From: an uncultured Methanomassiliicoccus sp.
Lineage (GTDB): Archaea; Thermoplasmatota; Thermoplasmata; Methanomassiliicoccales; Methanomassiliicoccaceae
NCBI GenBank assembly: GCA_944319735.1
Contig: CALUEU010000001.1
Location: 1-64,000, forward strand
DNA length: 64,000 bases
Reading direction: 5' to 3'
The stretch's first letter is position 1. Every line of letters starts with the position of its first letter. The translations under genes and the position numbers were made by a program. Under the pieces are notes generated by a model. The model was given only the letters and a program-made list of their open reading frames with translations, was not told the DNA's origin and did no database searches. Below are positions 44,497-53,622 of the stretch, piece by piece.

Positions 44497-45891
44497 TCAA
44501 AACAGAGTGCTTTGATTCACTGGAGCCGCCTTTTTCTTCTCTTTTTGTTTTGCAGGCGCCTTTTTCTCTTTGGCAGATTTTTCATCATCAGGATTCATGG
44601 CCTTCATGATCCTTTTGACTGATGCCGAGTCTATTTTTTCTCCTAAGATATGGGCAATTTCCTCCTGCTCTAATTCCAGATCCAGAGAGCTTTTGAGTGC
44701 AAACTCTGGGTCACTTGTATAAATTTTTGAAAAGTAAGGCAGGATATCCTGTCTGGTCTGTTTTGCAGACATGTGCACTGCTTCCCCAAGTTTACTGCAG
44801 ATGCTGGCCTGTATAGCCCTTGTACCTTTTGAGCGGGACATTTTCATCAGATACTGAGGAAAATTATATCGCAGAAATCCATGCATTTCCCGAGTCTTGG
44901 CAGCACAGACGCCGTAGGATAAGAAATCGCCTGCATATGACCAGAATCCAAAATACTGCCTGCGATAGACTCTTCCCAGATATTTATCGGCTGTTGCCAC
45001 GGCTTTCATTCCTTTATACAAGTCCAGATGGTCACGGTATGCAACAGGAAGATTTTCTTCAATCCAGAGCAGTTTTGTTTCCGGGGGTTCATCTACTTCA
45101 GCCAGAGACCGTCTTGCTCTGTCTGCATCTTTAGACTTAAAGATGTCGTCCATGACGTTATACATTGTCTTTTCCACTTCTCTGTACGAAACAGAGGTAG
45201 CGTCAATATCTTTGATTTCATTTTTACCCATCGAGACTGCCTGAAGATCTCTCACCGCTGATCTCAGATCGCCATTGGCATTGTCAGCAAGGAGTTCTAA
45301 AGCTCGATCAGAGATAGTTATACCTCGATCTTTAGCAATTTTCCTCAGAACGCCTCGTATTGTAACAGACTTAATCTGTGAAAATTTTATCTGCTCCGTG
45401 TCATTTTTAAGAGCAGAGCTTTTTCTGGAAAGGGCATACCAGTCGTTCACAATCAGAATGACTGGCTGTTTGGTTGTTCGAACAACTTCAACCAATGCAG
45501 GCACTCCGCCTCTGTCTTCTTTGCCGCTCAGATTGTCCGCTTCATCGAGAACTATGAGCTTGAGATTGCCATCTAAAGTCGACAGGAATTCACCAGAGTC
45601 TGTGAATGTCTGCCCGAGGGCACCGCGCAGGGCAACACTCTTTACAGCATCGGCATTGCGCTGATCTGAAGCATTCATCTCTACTGTGTCCCAGCCGTAT
45701 TCTTTAGCTAATGCTAATGCCGCGCTCGTCTTGCCTACACCTGGAGTACCTATCAAAACTGCAGCTTTTTTTACTGGATTTCCTGCAGCCCAAGCATCCG
45801 CCCAGTGTCTTAACGACGCTACAGCCTTCGGATTTCCTACAACCTCATCAAGGTCGTTAGGCCTGTAGAGTTCAGTCCAATCATCGCTCAC
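44497..45891 (-). CDS. rfcL: Replication factor C large subunit
   Basis: A 464-residue clamp loader subunit that opens the PCNA ring. It begins DWTELYRPNDLDEVVGNPKAV, with Walker A IGTPGVGKTSAALALA and Walker B KLIVLDEADNLSG, then the sensor/lid domains and a lysine-rich tail ending QSTLF, a PCNA-interacting peptide (PIP box). I favour the GTG at 45891, which gives MSDDWTELYRP as in other RfcL proteins; a TTG 15 bases upstream is the longer option. No clear ribosome-binding site precedes either, suggesting a leaderless message. Confidence 0.94.
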   Translation of the reverse strand: MSDDWTELYRPNDLDEVVGNPKAVASLRHWADAWAAGNPVKKAAVLIGTPGVGKTSAALALAKEYGWDTVEMNASDQRNADAVKSVALRGALGQTFTDSGEFLSTLDGNLKLIVLDEADNLSGKEDRGGVPALVEVVRTTKQPVILIVNDWYALSRKSSALKNDTEQIKFSQIKSVTIRGVLRKIAKDRGITISDRALELLADNANGDLRSAVRDLQAVSMGKNEIKDIDATSVSYREVEKTMYNVMDDIFKSKDADRARRSLAEVDEPPETKLLWIEENLPVAYRDHLDLYKGMKAVATADKYLGRVYRRQYFGFWSYAGDFLSYGVCAAKTREMHGFLRYNFPQYLMKMSRSKGTRAIQASICSKLGEAVHMSAKQTRQDILPYFSKIYTSDPEFALKSSLDLELEQEEIAHILGEKIDSASVKRIMKAMNPDDEKSAKEKKAPAKQKEKKKAAPVNQSTLF

Positions 45892-45990
45892 AAAGGTTAG
45901 ATGCAAACACAGGATAAATAGAATACTCTTGCAATCACAGTACTGATCGTTAAGATCGTTGATTTAAAAGAAGAAAAGGATGAAGTGGTT

Positions 45991-47361
45991 TTATTGGATG
46001 TGATCCGCTTCAGGACTTTTCAGTCTAGTTGTGAGATATCCAGATACTGCAATCAGAACTCCCATTATGACTGATATGTAAACACCTGCACCCATTGATG
46101 TGGATGTAAAATTATTGTACAGATTTATTGTTCCGATGTCTGATGCCCACATACCAAAGACGATTGACAGGACTAAGATGGCCGCTCCTAAAATAACAGA
46201 TACATAGCCCAGATTGTTCTTTTTATGCCGCATTTGAACCGCAGATAAATAAAGTGCAGCTAAGGAGATAACTGCAATTGCGATTGGTAAATAAGCTTGG
46301 AATCCTCTGAAATGGATATCCGGAAGATCCAGAACTGTCCAGTTATAATTAAGACCATATGTGAGAATAGTCAGATTAATCCATCCAAATGTGATAGATA
46401 CTACTCCAACAAGCGATGCCAATGCCCCAACGAATTTAATCATGTATGATTTTTCATAATTTAGAGATGACTTTTTTTCATTGGGCCTATTACACCTTCT
46501 GCTGAGAATGGGTAGCAGGAACATTAAGATTCCACAGATCAATGCGATGTAGAAACCTATGTCCAGATCATAAAATGGATGTTGATTTCTTACGGCATTA
46601 TATTCCAACAGTGTAAATGCAGTTACCAACATTCCACATACGGCAGACAGGGTTAATCCGGTTCTGTTTGATATGAAAATATCCGTAACAAGTGGAATCA
46701 TGCAAAGTGCCGAAAATAATGAAACCAGCAGAGGAAGGTATTCTTGGATATTTCCTGAAGAGATGTATGCATTATGCAGGATCTGTAAACCATCTTCGCT
46801 GAATCCCTGATTCGAAGAAAGTGAAGTTGTAAATATGATCGTTATTCCGACAACTGCAGCAGCAATTCCAATGATGCTTGAAATTTTTATTGAATTGCGT
46901 TTGTAATCTGCGTCGTGAAACAAACCGCAGAAAAACATTCCCAGTCCAGCGATTATGGCTAAGTAAAATCCGATTCCAACATTAACTAAAGCAAGTGAGT
47001 TTGTTGAAAAATCCAGATAAATCCATGAATGTTCAAAAATTGCAAGAATAATTATGGCTAATCCAAAAATTGACGAAAGATATCCTACTTTATTTCTTGG
47101 TGCAAATAAACCATACGCAAAAAGTATCAGGCTTATCGCAGAGAATATCATAATCATTGACGGAAAGTACGTCAAAATAGAATAATCAGATTCAAATTTA
47201 GAGATGATTTCCAGACCGTTGAAACTGCCCCAAACATCAAGATAATTGAAACTAATCCAACAGCATACTAAGGAAATCATGCTGATAAGAGCAAAGAGTA
47301 TTCCGAGTGCGGCAAATACCACCGGCTTTCTGAATTCCACATCCTTACTCAAATCCAACAT
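45991..47361 (-). CDS. 12-helix membrane protein made of three 4-helix repeats
   Basis: A 456-residue protein of unknown function. About 12 membrane helices are evident, and the sequence divides into three similar 4-helix units, each ending in a matching helix: VGIGFYLAIIAGLGMFFCGL (first), LDIGFYIALICGILMFLLPI (second) and GAGVYISVIMGVLIAVSGYL (third). Each unit also has a large extracellular-type loop between helices 1 and 2 of the unit. It has no charged residues typical of transporters within helices. It is divergent from the surface LRR protein gene across a region with inverted repeats. Confidence 0.75.
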   Translation of the reverse strand: MLDLSKDVEFRKPVVFAALGILFALISMISLVCCWISFNYLDVWGSFNGLEIISKFESDYSILTYFPSMIMIFSAISLILFAYGLFAPRNKVGYLSSIFGLAIIILAIFEHSWIYLDFSTNSLALVNVGIGFYLAIIAGLGMFFCGLFHDADYKRNSIKISSIIGIAAAVVGITIIFTTSLSSNQGFSEDGLQILHNAYISSGNIQEYLPLLVSLFSALCMIPLVTDIFISNRTGLTLSAVCGMLVTAFTLLEYNAVRNQHPFYDLDIGFYIALICGILMFLLPILSRRCNRPNEKKSSLNYEKSYMIKFVGALASLVGVVSITFGWINLTILTYGLNYNWTVLDLPDIHFRGFQAYLPIAIAVISLAALYLSAVQMRHKKNNLGYVSVILGAAILVLSIVFGMWASDIGTINLYNNFTSTSMGAGVYISVIMGVLIAVSGYLTTRLKSPEADHIQ

Positions 47362-47371
47362 GATGTATGCA

Positions 47372-47389
47372 TATACAATACATTGTATA
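47372..47389. promoter_or_regulatory. Inverted repeat before the 12-TM gene
   Basis: TATACAA (47372-47378) and TTGTATA (47383-47389) are perfect inverses 4 bases apart, ending 11 bases upstream of the 12-TM gene start. The half-site resembles that of the element at 47536-47565. Confidence 0.45.
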
Positions 47390-47535
47390 ATACCCTCTTT
47401 TCAATTCTAAATGTATATAATCCTAAATATCAAAACATTAAGAAGAGATTATAGTAATAATAAAATTGCTGAAATCATGCATTTTGGTAACCAATGAGTA
47501 ACATAAGTAGTGCCAAGATATACCCAAGTAATTGA

Positions 47536-47565
47536 TGTAATACAAAAGTAATATGTTGTATTACA
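47536..47565. promoter_or_regulatory. Inverted repeat before the LRR surface protein gene
   Basis: Arms TGTAATACAA (47536-47545) and TTGTATTACA (47556-47565) match perfectly over 10 bases with a 10-base spacer, about 85 bases before the LRR gene. The centre-to-centre spacing of the arms is two helical turns, as for a dimeric repressor or activator. Confidence 0.5.
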
Positions 47566-47650
47566 AATAAATAGTATAATAAATATACCGAATTCATGAG
47601 CTGTTGCACCACAGATTTTAATTGCATACAGCTCATCTTTCACTTGGGGG

Positions 47651-49474
47651 ATGGAAACGAATAGACAAAGAACAATTATTCTGGGAGTGGTTGTTGCTGT
47701 AATGGCAATTGCATTGCTCGCTTTGCCGAATTTTGAAAATAATGATTCAGATAGTGTGCCGCTCAGTTCTGAAGATAATTCAAATGTTCTGCGTGATATC
47801 TACAGTGACCTTCACATCTCATACTATATGAATGAAGATGGCAGCAGTGTTACCGTCAGGGGGCTGAAACATTCAGATATAACTGACTTAACAATACCGG
47901 AAAGTATAAAAACAAAAGATGGAAGCTATAAAATCACTGCCATAGGAGATGATGCCTTCAGCAACATTATGGCTAATGATCTGAAGGACGTAAGAATCGA
48001 AGCTTCCAATATCAGCATAGGAAATCTGGCATTTTATAACTGTACTTCTCTAGAGACAATCTCATTTGCCGGCGGAGTCAGTGAAATAGGAGAACTGGCA
48101 TTTTTTAATTGTAACTCTTTAAAAAATCTTGAGATTAATGGAAATGATCTAAAAATACAAAATTATGCATTCATGAGCTGCTCATCGTTGACGTCTCTGG
48201 AGTTATCAGGAAGTGTTGCTTCAATAGGACAGTATGCATTTGTGGGCTGTACAGATCTGCATTCTATAAACATCACTGGCAGCATAGAAATGATTGACAA
48301 GAGTGCATTTTACAGGTGCAATGAACTTAAAACTGTAAATCTGCCTGCAGGAATGAAAAGCATCGGTGACAATGCATTCAAAGAATGCGGTTCAATTGAG
48401 CGTTTTATAATAAATGGAGACAATAAAGTTTCTTTGGGAAATAATGCATTTTATGATGCTTTTGCCATAGCAGTCATACCAAATGAAAGTCCGTATCTGA
48501 GAGTGGTGGCTTCATCAAGGGCAGAGCTTATTACAAGCGGTATTGAGCATCCGTCAAATAATCATGTACAGGTCTGCGTTGTCATACCCCCAGAAGATAC
48601 TGTGATTGAAGAACGTGCCTTCAGAGACACCATGTGCTACATAGTGGAAGTAATAATGCACAACAACATCACAAAGATCGAAATGGAAGCATTCGCTTAC
48701 ACAGCCATATTCAAATTGGATCTTCCAGATTCTCTAACGTACATTGGTGACAGGGCATTTAAATGGAACAGGATCCATACCCTGATTATTCCTGAAAACG
48801 TTACATATATCGGAGATTCAGCATTCGATTATTGCACCGGTCTTTCATCAGTTTCTATACCAGAAAGCGTAGAACATATTGGAAACGCAGCTTTTGCACA
48901 TTCAACACGCCTGAAAGAGGTTTACTTCTTACATTCAGATATGCTACCGGAAATGCCTCAAATGAGCATATATGGTGCAAATTCATTATTTTACAACTGT
49001 CAAAAGAATTCACAAAAAGAAAATCACGATGCGTGGTATCCAACGCTTGGAGACAGCGGCATAGATGTGTATGTCAGAAGTGGAGTTAAAAGTATAGAAT
49101 CTCTGAACAACCAATTCAACAATTTGAATATAGTTCGATTTGAAGATCATGTTGTTACATTTGATCCAAACGGCGGAACAATCGACACCATGTTTAAAAC
49201 AATAAAAGACGGAGAGTATGTAGTTCCACCTGTAAACCTTCCAAATATACGAGAAGAATGGGGAGTTTCATACATCTTTGAAGGCTGGTACTATGAAGGA
49301 GAACTCTATGATTTCAATACTCCAGTCTCAGAAGATATCGTGTTAACTGCTGCCTGGGAAAGAACAGTGGCTGATGTCGGCGACAATAACAATTTAATAT
49401 ACTTCCTGACAGCACTTGCAATCATTATCATAGCCGTGATAGCAATTGCATACATATACATAAAGAAAAAATAA
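47651..49474 (+). CDS. BspA-like leucine-rich surface protein with InlB-type repeat
   Basis: A 607-residue cell-surface protein. An N-terminal hydrophobic helix (about residues 9-26) acts as signal or anchor. Residues 60-440 are LRR_5 (BspA-type) repeats with the recurrent pattern IGxxAFxxCxxLxxIxIxxxVxxI, e.g. IGELAFFNCNSLKNLEI and IGQYAFVGCTDLHSINI. Around residues 500-560 is an InlB B-repeat/beta-grasp module with VTFDPNGGTID...FEGWYYEG and LTAAWER. A C-terminal helix (YFLTALAIIIIAVIAIAYIYI) and KKK tail anchor it. Such proteins mediate adhesion in gut microbes; in archaea they are probably acquired by transfer. Confidence 0.9.
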   Translation: METNRQRTIILGVVVAVMAIALLALPNFENNDSDSVPLSSEDNSNVLRDIYSDLHISYYMNEDGSSVTVRGLKHSDITDLTIPESIKTKDGSYKITAIGDDAFSNIMANDLKDVRIEASNISIGNLAFYNCTSLETISFAGGVSEIGELAFFNCNSLKNLEINGNDLKIQNYAFMSCSSLTSLELSGSVASIGQYAFVGCTDLHSINITGSIEMIDKSAFYRCNELKTVNLPAGMKSIGDNAFKECGSIERFIINGDNKVSLGNNAFYDAFAIAVIPNESPYLRVVASSRAELITSGIEHPSNNHVQVCVVIPPEDTVIEERAFRDTMCYIVEVIMHNNITKIEMEAFAYTAIFKLDLPDSLTYIGDRAFKWNRIHTLIIPENVTYIGDSAFDYCTGLSSVSIPESVEHIGNAAFAHSTRLKEVYFLHSDMLPEMPQMSIYGANSLFYNCQKNSQKENHDAWYPTLGDSGIDVYVRSGVKSIESLNNQFNNLNIVRFEDHVVTFDPNGGTIDTMFKTIKDGEYVVPPVNLPNIREEWGVSYIFEGWYYEGELYDFNTPVSEDIVLTAAWERTVADVGDNNNLIYFLTALAIIIIAVIAIAYIYIKKK

Positions 49475-49497
49475 GGAGGTCACTCCTCCAATTTTTT
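49475..49497 (+). terminator. Hairpin and T-run after the LRR gene
   Basis: GGAGG, a 5-base loop, CCTCC, then AATTTTTTAT directly after the stop codon. This is a compact terminator-like element; the T-run also suits aCPSF1-mediated ending. Confidence 0.7.
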
Positions 49498-49585
49498 ATA
49501 TTATACAATTAAATTGCATTATGCAAGAAGCATATTTTCAACGAGGAGTTTATAAGAGTTGTAAGATTTTCAGATGTGAAGATTG

Positions 49586-50281
49586 ATGGAAACTCTTGAG
49601 ATTTGCGGAATAGAAATAGAGATTGAAAGGAAGAAAATCAAGAATCTTCATATGTATATTCATCCACCATATGGAAATGTCACTGTTTCTGCACCGCTTA
49701 AAATGAGCGATGAAACCATCACAAAATTCGTGGCTTCAAAGATTGACTGGATAGAGAAACATCAATCTAAATTTCAAAAGCAGAAGTCAAGAGTATGCCA
49801 TTACCTAAATGGAGAAGAAATCAATATTTGGGGAAAGAGATTCACACTAACGATTATACATTCAGAAACTAAATCATTTATTGTAAGTGGAAATGATGCT
49901 CTTCTTCTGATTGATGAAAACAGTACTTTTGAGCAGCGAGAAATGATTGTAAATAATTGGTATAAAGAACAGCTGGAGCCAGTAATGCTTGAAATTGCTG
50001 AAAAATGGGAAGAGATCATGGGCGTAAAGGCCAGCTCATACGTCATTAGAAACATGCGGACCAGATGGGGAAGTTGCAACACCTCCACCAAAAAAATCTG
50101 CATCAATTTGCAGCTTGCAAAAAAGTCCCCGGAGCTTCTGGAATATGTGGTGATTCATGAGCTCTGCCACCTACTTGAAGGCAGCCATAATGAGGTTTTC
50201 AAGTCATATATGGATATGTATCTGCCTAATTGGAGATCCTTAAGAAAAAGACTAAATGAGAAAGCAATAGGTACGTTTTAA
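49586..50281 (+). CDS. YgjP-like (DUF45) zinc metallopeptidase
   Basis: A 231-residue protein of the YgjP/DUF45 family of putative zinc peptidases. The active site is VIHELCHLLEGSHNEVF: the HELCH helix supplies two histidine ligands and the catalytic glutamate, and the second H-N motif completes the site. Upstream, MRTRWGSCNTSTKKICINLQL is the second conserved block of the family. I use the ATG at 49586 over the TTG just before it. Substrate is unknown; family members are often near restriction or defence genes, but no such partner is adjacent here. Confidence 0.9.
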   Translation: METLEICGIEIEIERKKIKNLHMYIHPPYGNVTVSAPLKMSDETITKFVASKIDWIEKHQSKFQKQKSRVCHYLNGEEINIWGKRFTLTIIHSETKSFIVSGNDALLLIDENSTFEQREMIVNNWYKEQLEPVMLEIAEKWEEIMGVKASSYVIRNMRTRWGSCNTSTKKICINLQLAKKSPELLEYVVIHELCHLLEGSHNEVFKSYMDMYLPNWRSLRKRLNEKAIGTF

Positions 50282-50351
50282 GGCCTAGAAGTGTATACTA
50301 TTGTATCTCTATGAAGTCATATTCCTTGTTTAATAAATCTTCATAGATGTT

Positions 50352-50969
50352 ATGGGGGCGATGGGAGTGGAATCTAAAGGAAAAACAATGAGTATAGCAA
50401 TAGTTGGAGCTTTGGCCATCGCTGCTATACTGTGTGTAAGCATGGTATGGAGCATAAGCATTGTAAATGGAATATGGTCTAACTCAAATGAATATCTACC
50501 TACATCATCCAATGTCCCGGTGGTTGTACTGGGATCTGAAGAAGATGGAAATGTGATTGAATATGCCCTAGACAGATATAGCTATGATATCACAATACAG
50601 AACGATTTTGAAAATATAACCCCTGCAACGATTGTAATGATTACAGAAAACTATGCACTAAATCAAAAATATAATTATCTTGTTGAAAATATAAGATATT
50701 TAACTAATCACGGATGCCCGGTCTTTACACTATTTCAATCTCCATATTTACTCATTGGAGCCTCTGATGGAGGCTATAGCTATATGGAAGATTCCAATGC
50801 AAACGGCATGATTCAAATCCAAAATGGTGATCATACCATCGGAGTCTGGTTTAGTACATCTGGATCTAATGAGTATAATACGATCAGACAATGCTATATG
50901 CAGGGCATTAACGGCATAGCAGAATACGCTAAGTATCTCGATACTTCAGAATCTACGATACAAGAATAA
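50352..50969 (+). CDS. Membrane-anchored protein of unknown function
   Basis: A 205-residue protein with one N-terminal helix (SIAIVGALAIAAILCVSMVWSIS, about residues 14-36) and a soluble extracytoplasmic remainder with alternating strands and helices (VPVVVLGSEEDGNVIEYAL, ATIVMITENYALNQK, GCPVFTLFQSPYLLIG). The pattern resembles Rossmann-like glutamine-amidotransferase-type or DUF4350-like domains, but I cannot assign a family. Several starts are possible between 50352 and 50367. It stands alone after the YgjP gene. Confidence 0.6.
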   Translation: MGAMGVESKGKTMSIAIVGALAIAAILCVSMVWSISIVNGIWSNSNEYLPTSSNVPVVVLGSEEDGNVIEYALDRYSYDITIQNDFENITPATIVMITENYALNQKYNYLVENIRYLTNHGCPVFTLFQSPYLLIGASDGGYSYMEDSNANGMIQIQNGDHTIGVWFSTSGSNEYNTIRQCYMQGINGIAEYAKYLDTSESTIQE

Positions 50970-51060
50970 TACAGCGATGTTATAATAACTCCAAAATACA
51001 TCTTCGCACGATATGAATTTGATGCTGCTACGGCATGCTTGAATTCATAGCGGAGATGAT

Positions 51061-52578
51061 ATTATATCTTCTAAAAAGTTAACAAATGAAGTCGGAGCTC
51101 CAGTGGCTGAAAATGAGCATTCATTAACTGCTGGACCTCGTGGACCCGTAATGATGCAGGATGTCTGGTTATTAGAAAAACTAGCACACTTCGATAGAGA
51201 AGTTATTCCTGAAAGACGCATGCATGCTAAAGGCAGCGGAGCATACGGTACATTCACAGTAACACATGATATTACAAAATATACAAAAGCTAAAGTCTTT
51301 GAACCAGGAAAAAAAACTGAAGTCTTTGTTCGTTTTTCCACAGTAGCCGGTGAAAGAGGCGCAGCAGATGCAGAAAGAGATATCAGAGGATTCGCCTGCA
51401 AATTCTATACTGAAGAAGGAAACTGGGATTTAGTCGGAAACAACACACCCACGTTTTTCATCAGAGATGTTCATGATTTTCCAGATCTCAACAGGGCTGT
51501 GAAGAGGGACCCCAAGACCAATATGCGTTCCGCACAGAATAACTGGGATTTCTGGACTATGCTTCCTGAGACTTTTCACCAGACCACGATTGTAATGTCA
51601 GACCGCGGAATTCCTGCTTCCTACAGAAACATGCATGTGTACGGGGAGCATACCTTCAGCTTTTATAATGCCAAAAACGAACGGGTATGGTGCAAGTTCC
51701 ATCTGCACACCCAGCAGGGAATTAAAAACCTGACGGATGCAGAAGCTGAAGAATTAATCGGCAGAGACAGAGAAAGCCACGGCAGAGATCTGTATGAGGC
51801 CATTGAACGCGGGGACTACCCACGCTGGACTATGTACGTACAGATTATGACTGAAGAGCAGGCAAGAAACCACTATGAGAATCCATTTGATATCACAAAG
51901 GTTTGGAGACATGCCGAGTTTCCGCTTCAGGAAGTTGGTGTTCTGGAACTTAACAGAAACCCTGAAAATTACTTTGCAGAAGTAGAACAGGCTGCATTCA
52001 CACCAGCACACGTTGTACCAGGAATAGGATTTTCACCTGATAAGTTCCTGCAGGGCCGTCTTTTCGTTTACGGAGATGCTCAGCGTTACAGATTAGGAGT
52101 AAATTACAATCAGATACCTGTGAACCGCGCCAAGTGTGAGGTTCATGATTATCACAGAGATGGAATGATGCGTGTTGACGGCAACTACGGAGCTACTGTC
52201 GCCTATACACCAAACAGCATGAGTGAATGGGCTGCTCAGCCGGAAGTTATGGAACCGCCGTTAGATCTCAGCGGAGCAATGTATGCATTTGATCCTAAGG
52301 ACGACCCTACAGATGACTGTTTCCGCCAGGGTGGAGATTTATACCGCCTGATGACAGAGGACAAACGCGCTCTGCTGATTGAGAACACTGCACGCAATAT
52401 TGCACCAGTTACTCCCAACATCAAATACCGTCATGCTGTCCATTGTTACCTGGCAGATGAAGAGTATGGAAAGCGCATTACAGATGCTATGGGTTTAAAT
52501 TTTGAAAAAGTCAAAGAACTTTCAAAATTATCCAACGCAGAACTGATAAAAGCCACTTTAGATCAGAAAATGCAGTAA
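51061..52578 (+). CDS. Heme catalase 1 (probable ATT start)
   Basis: Monofunctional heme catalase that removes hydrogen peroxide. About 505 residues from the start proposed here. Catalytic residues are seen in [12 protein letters not shown] (distal His), [11 protein letters not shown] (distal Asn) and [14 protein letters not shown] (heme tyrosine). The first ordinary start is the GTG at 51103, but the residues just before it, [13 protein letters not shown], match the conserved catalase N terminus, and no ATG, GTG or TTG lies between them and an in-frame stop at 51040. ATT at 51061, 5 bases after CGGAG, is therefore the best start; GTG 51103 is the conservative alternative. Confidence 0.93.
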   Translation: MISSKKLTNEVGAPVAENEHSLTAGPRGPVMMQDVWLLEKLAHFDREVIPERRMHAKGSGAYGTFTVTHDITKYTKAKVFEPGKKTEVFVRFSTVAGERGAADAERDIRGFACKFYTEEGNWDLVGNNTPTFFIRDVHDFPDLNRAVKRDPKTNMRSAQNNWDFWTMLPETFHQTTIVMSDRGIPASYRNMHVYGEHTFSFYNAKNERVWCKFHLHTQQGIKNLTDAEAEELIGRDRESHGRDLYEAIERGDYPRWTMYVQIMTEEQARNHYENPFDITKVWRHAEFPLQEVGVLELNRNPENYFAEVEQAAFTPAHVVPGIGFSPDKFLQGRLFVYGDAQRYRLGVNYNQIPVNRAKCEVHDYHRDGMMRVDGNYGATVAYTPNSMSEWAAQPEVMEPPLDLSGAMYAFDPKDDPTDDCFRQGGDLYRLMTEDKRALLIENTARNIAPVTPNIKYRHAVHCYLADEEYGKRITDAMGLNFEKVKELSKLSNAELIKATLDQKMQ

Positions 52579-52586
52579 ACTTCAGA

Positions 52587-52619
52587 CATCAGATGCATTG
52601 TCATCTGATGATCTTTTTA
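52587..52619 (+). terminator. Hairpin terminator after catalase 1
   Basis: Perfect 9-bp stem CATCAGATG / CATCTGATG with a 6-base loop, followed by ATCTTTTTATTT, 8 bases past the catalase stop. Strong intrinsic-style terminator. Confidence 0.75.
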
Positions 52620-52635
52620 TTTCTTCATCTTGAAA

Positions 52636-53508
52636 TTAATCAAATAAACTTAACTGCCTGCTCGTAGGTTTTTCTTCAAAATGATTTAAGTATTGAAATA
52701 TCTGATTGTTGTCATGAACAATGCCATTTTGTTCACATTTTTGATGAAATAAACGCATTAACTCATCATTGTTGGGACTGCTGATTGAATACTGATTGCC
52801 AAATGCTTCAATGTATTTTTCTTTCATGTGCGGAAATATTTTATCCAGCTGATCATAAAAGTATTCACGATTTCCTTCTCTCAGTGTCAGACCCATTCCG
52901 AAACAGATAATGCCGTATACTTTTGCTTCTACACAGTAGTCAATAATTCCTGAAATGTTTTCATAAGTATCATTGATGAAGGGAAGAATTGGACACAGCC
53001 ATACGACAGTTGGTATGCCAGCGTCTCGCAGTTTTTTCAACACTTCAAAACGCTCTAATGTAGTGCTGACATTGGGTTCTATCTTTTTACACAGCTCTTC
53101 ATCATATGTTGTTAGAGTCGTCTGCACTACACATTTAGTTTTCTTATTTATCTTATCCAATAAATCTATATCTCTTAAAACAAGGTTTGATTTTGTTATC
53201 AGCGTAAAGCCAAAGCCATATTGATATGCCAGAGATAACGCTTTTCGGACATTGCCCAGCTCTGCTTCAAGAGGGATGTATGGATCAGTCATTGAACCTG
53301 TGCCAATCATGCACTTTTTCTTTTTATGTTTGAGAGCAGAATCTAACAGTGCAATCGCATTCTCTTTGACTTCAATATCTTCAAACTGATGATTCATATG
53401 ATAACAGCTGCTTCGTGAGTCGCAATAAATGCATCCGTGTGTACAGCCTCGATAGAGATTCATTCCATTTTTAGCAGATAAAATTCCCTTGGCCTGCACA
53501 TAGTGCAT
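52636..53508 (-). CDS. SplB-like radical-SAM protein
   Basis: A 290-residue radical-SAM protein. The cluster motif is YRGCTHGCIYCDSRSSC, with later TGSMTDPYIPLE and FGFTLITKSNLVLRDIDLL, a pattern shared by the Rv2578c/SplB-like group of uncharacterised enzymes related to spore photoproduct lyase. I start at the ATG at 53508, which follows GGGGAG, rather than 21 bases upstream. It lies between two catalase genes, but whether it belongs to oxidative stress defence is not shown. Confidence 0.88.
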   Translation of the reverse strand: MHYVQAKGILSAKNGMNLYRGCTHGCIYCDSRSSCYHMNHQFEDIEVKENAIALLDSALKHKKKKCMIGTGSMTDPYIPLEAELGNVRKALSLAYQYGFGFTLITKSNLVLRDIDLLDKINKKTKCVVQTTLTTYDEELCKKIEPNVSTTLERFEVLKKLRDAGIPTVVWLCPILPFINDTYENISGIIDYCVEAKVYGIICFGMGLTLREGNREYFYDQLDKIFPHMKEKYIEAFGNQYSISSPNNDELMRLFHQKCEQNGIVHDNNQIFQYLNHFEEKPTSRQLSLFD

Positions 53509-53622
53509 TGTTTCATCTCCCCACAGCATTGATTTTGAATGTTGACTTGATAATCAATTAGGGTTTAAATAATCTTTTGGACATTGATCATTAAAAATAA
53601 AAAAATAAATTAAAAGATGTTT

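Noticed and set aside
44497-45906. TTG at 45906 as the rfcL start
   Set aside because: The five extra residues are not conserved and the GTG at 45891 gives the normal RfcL N terminus.
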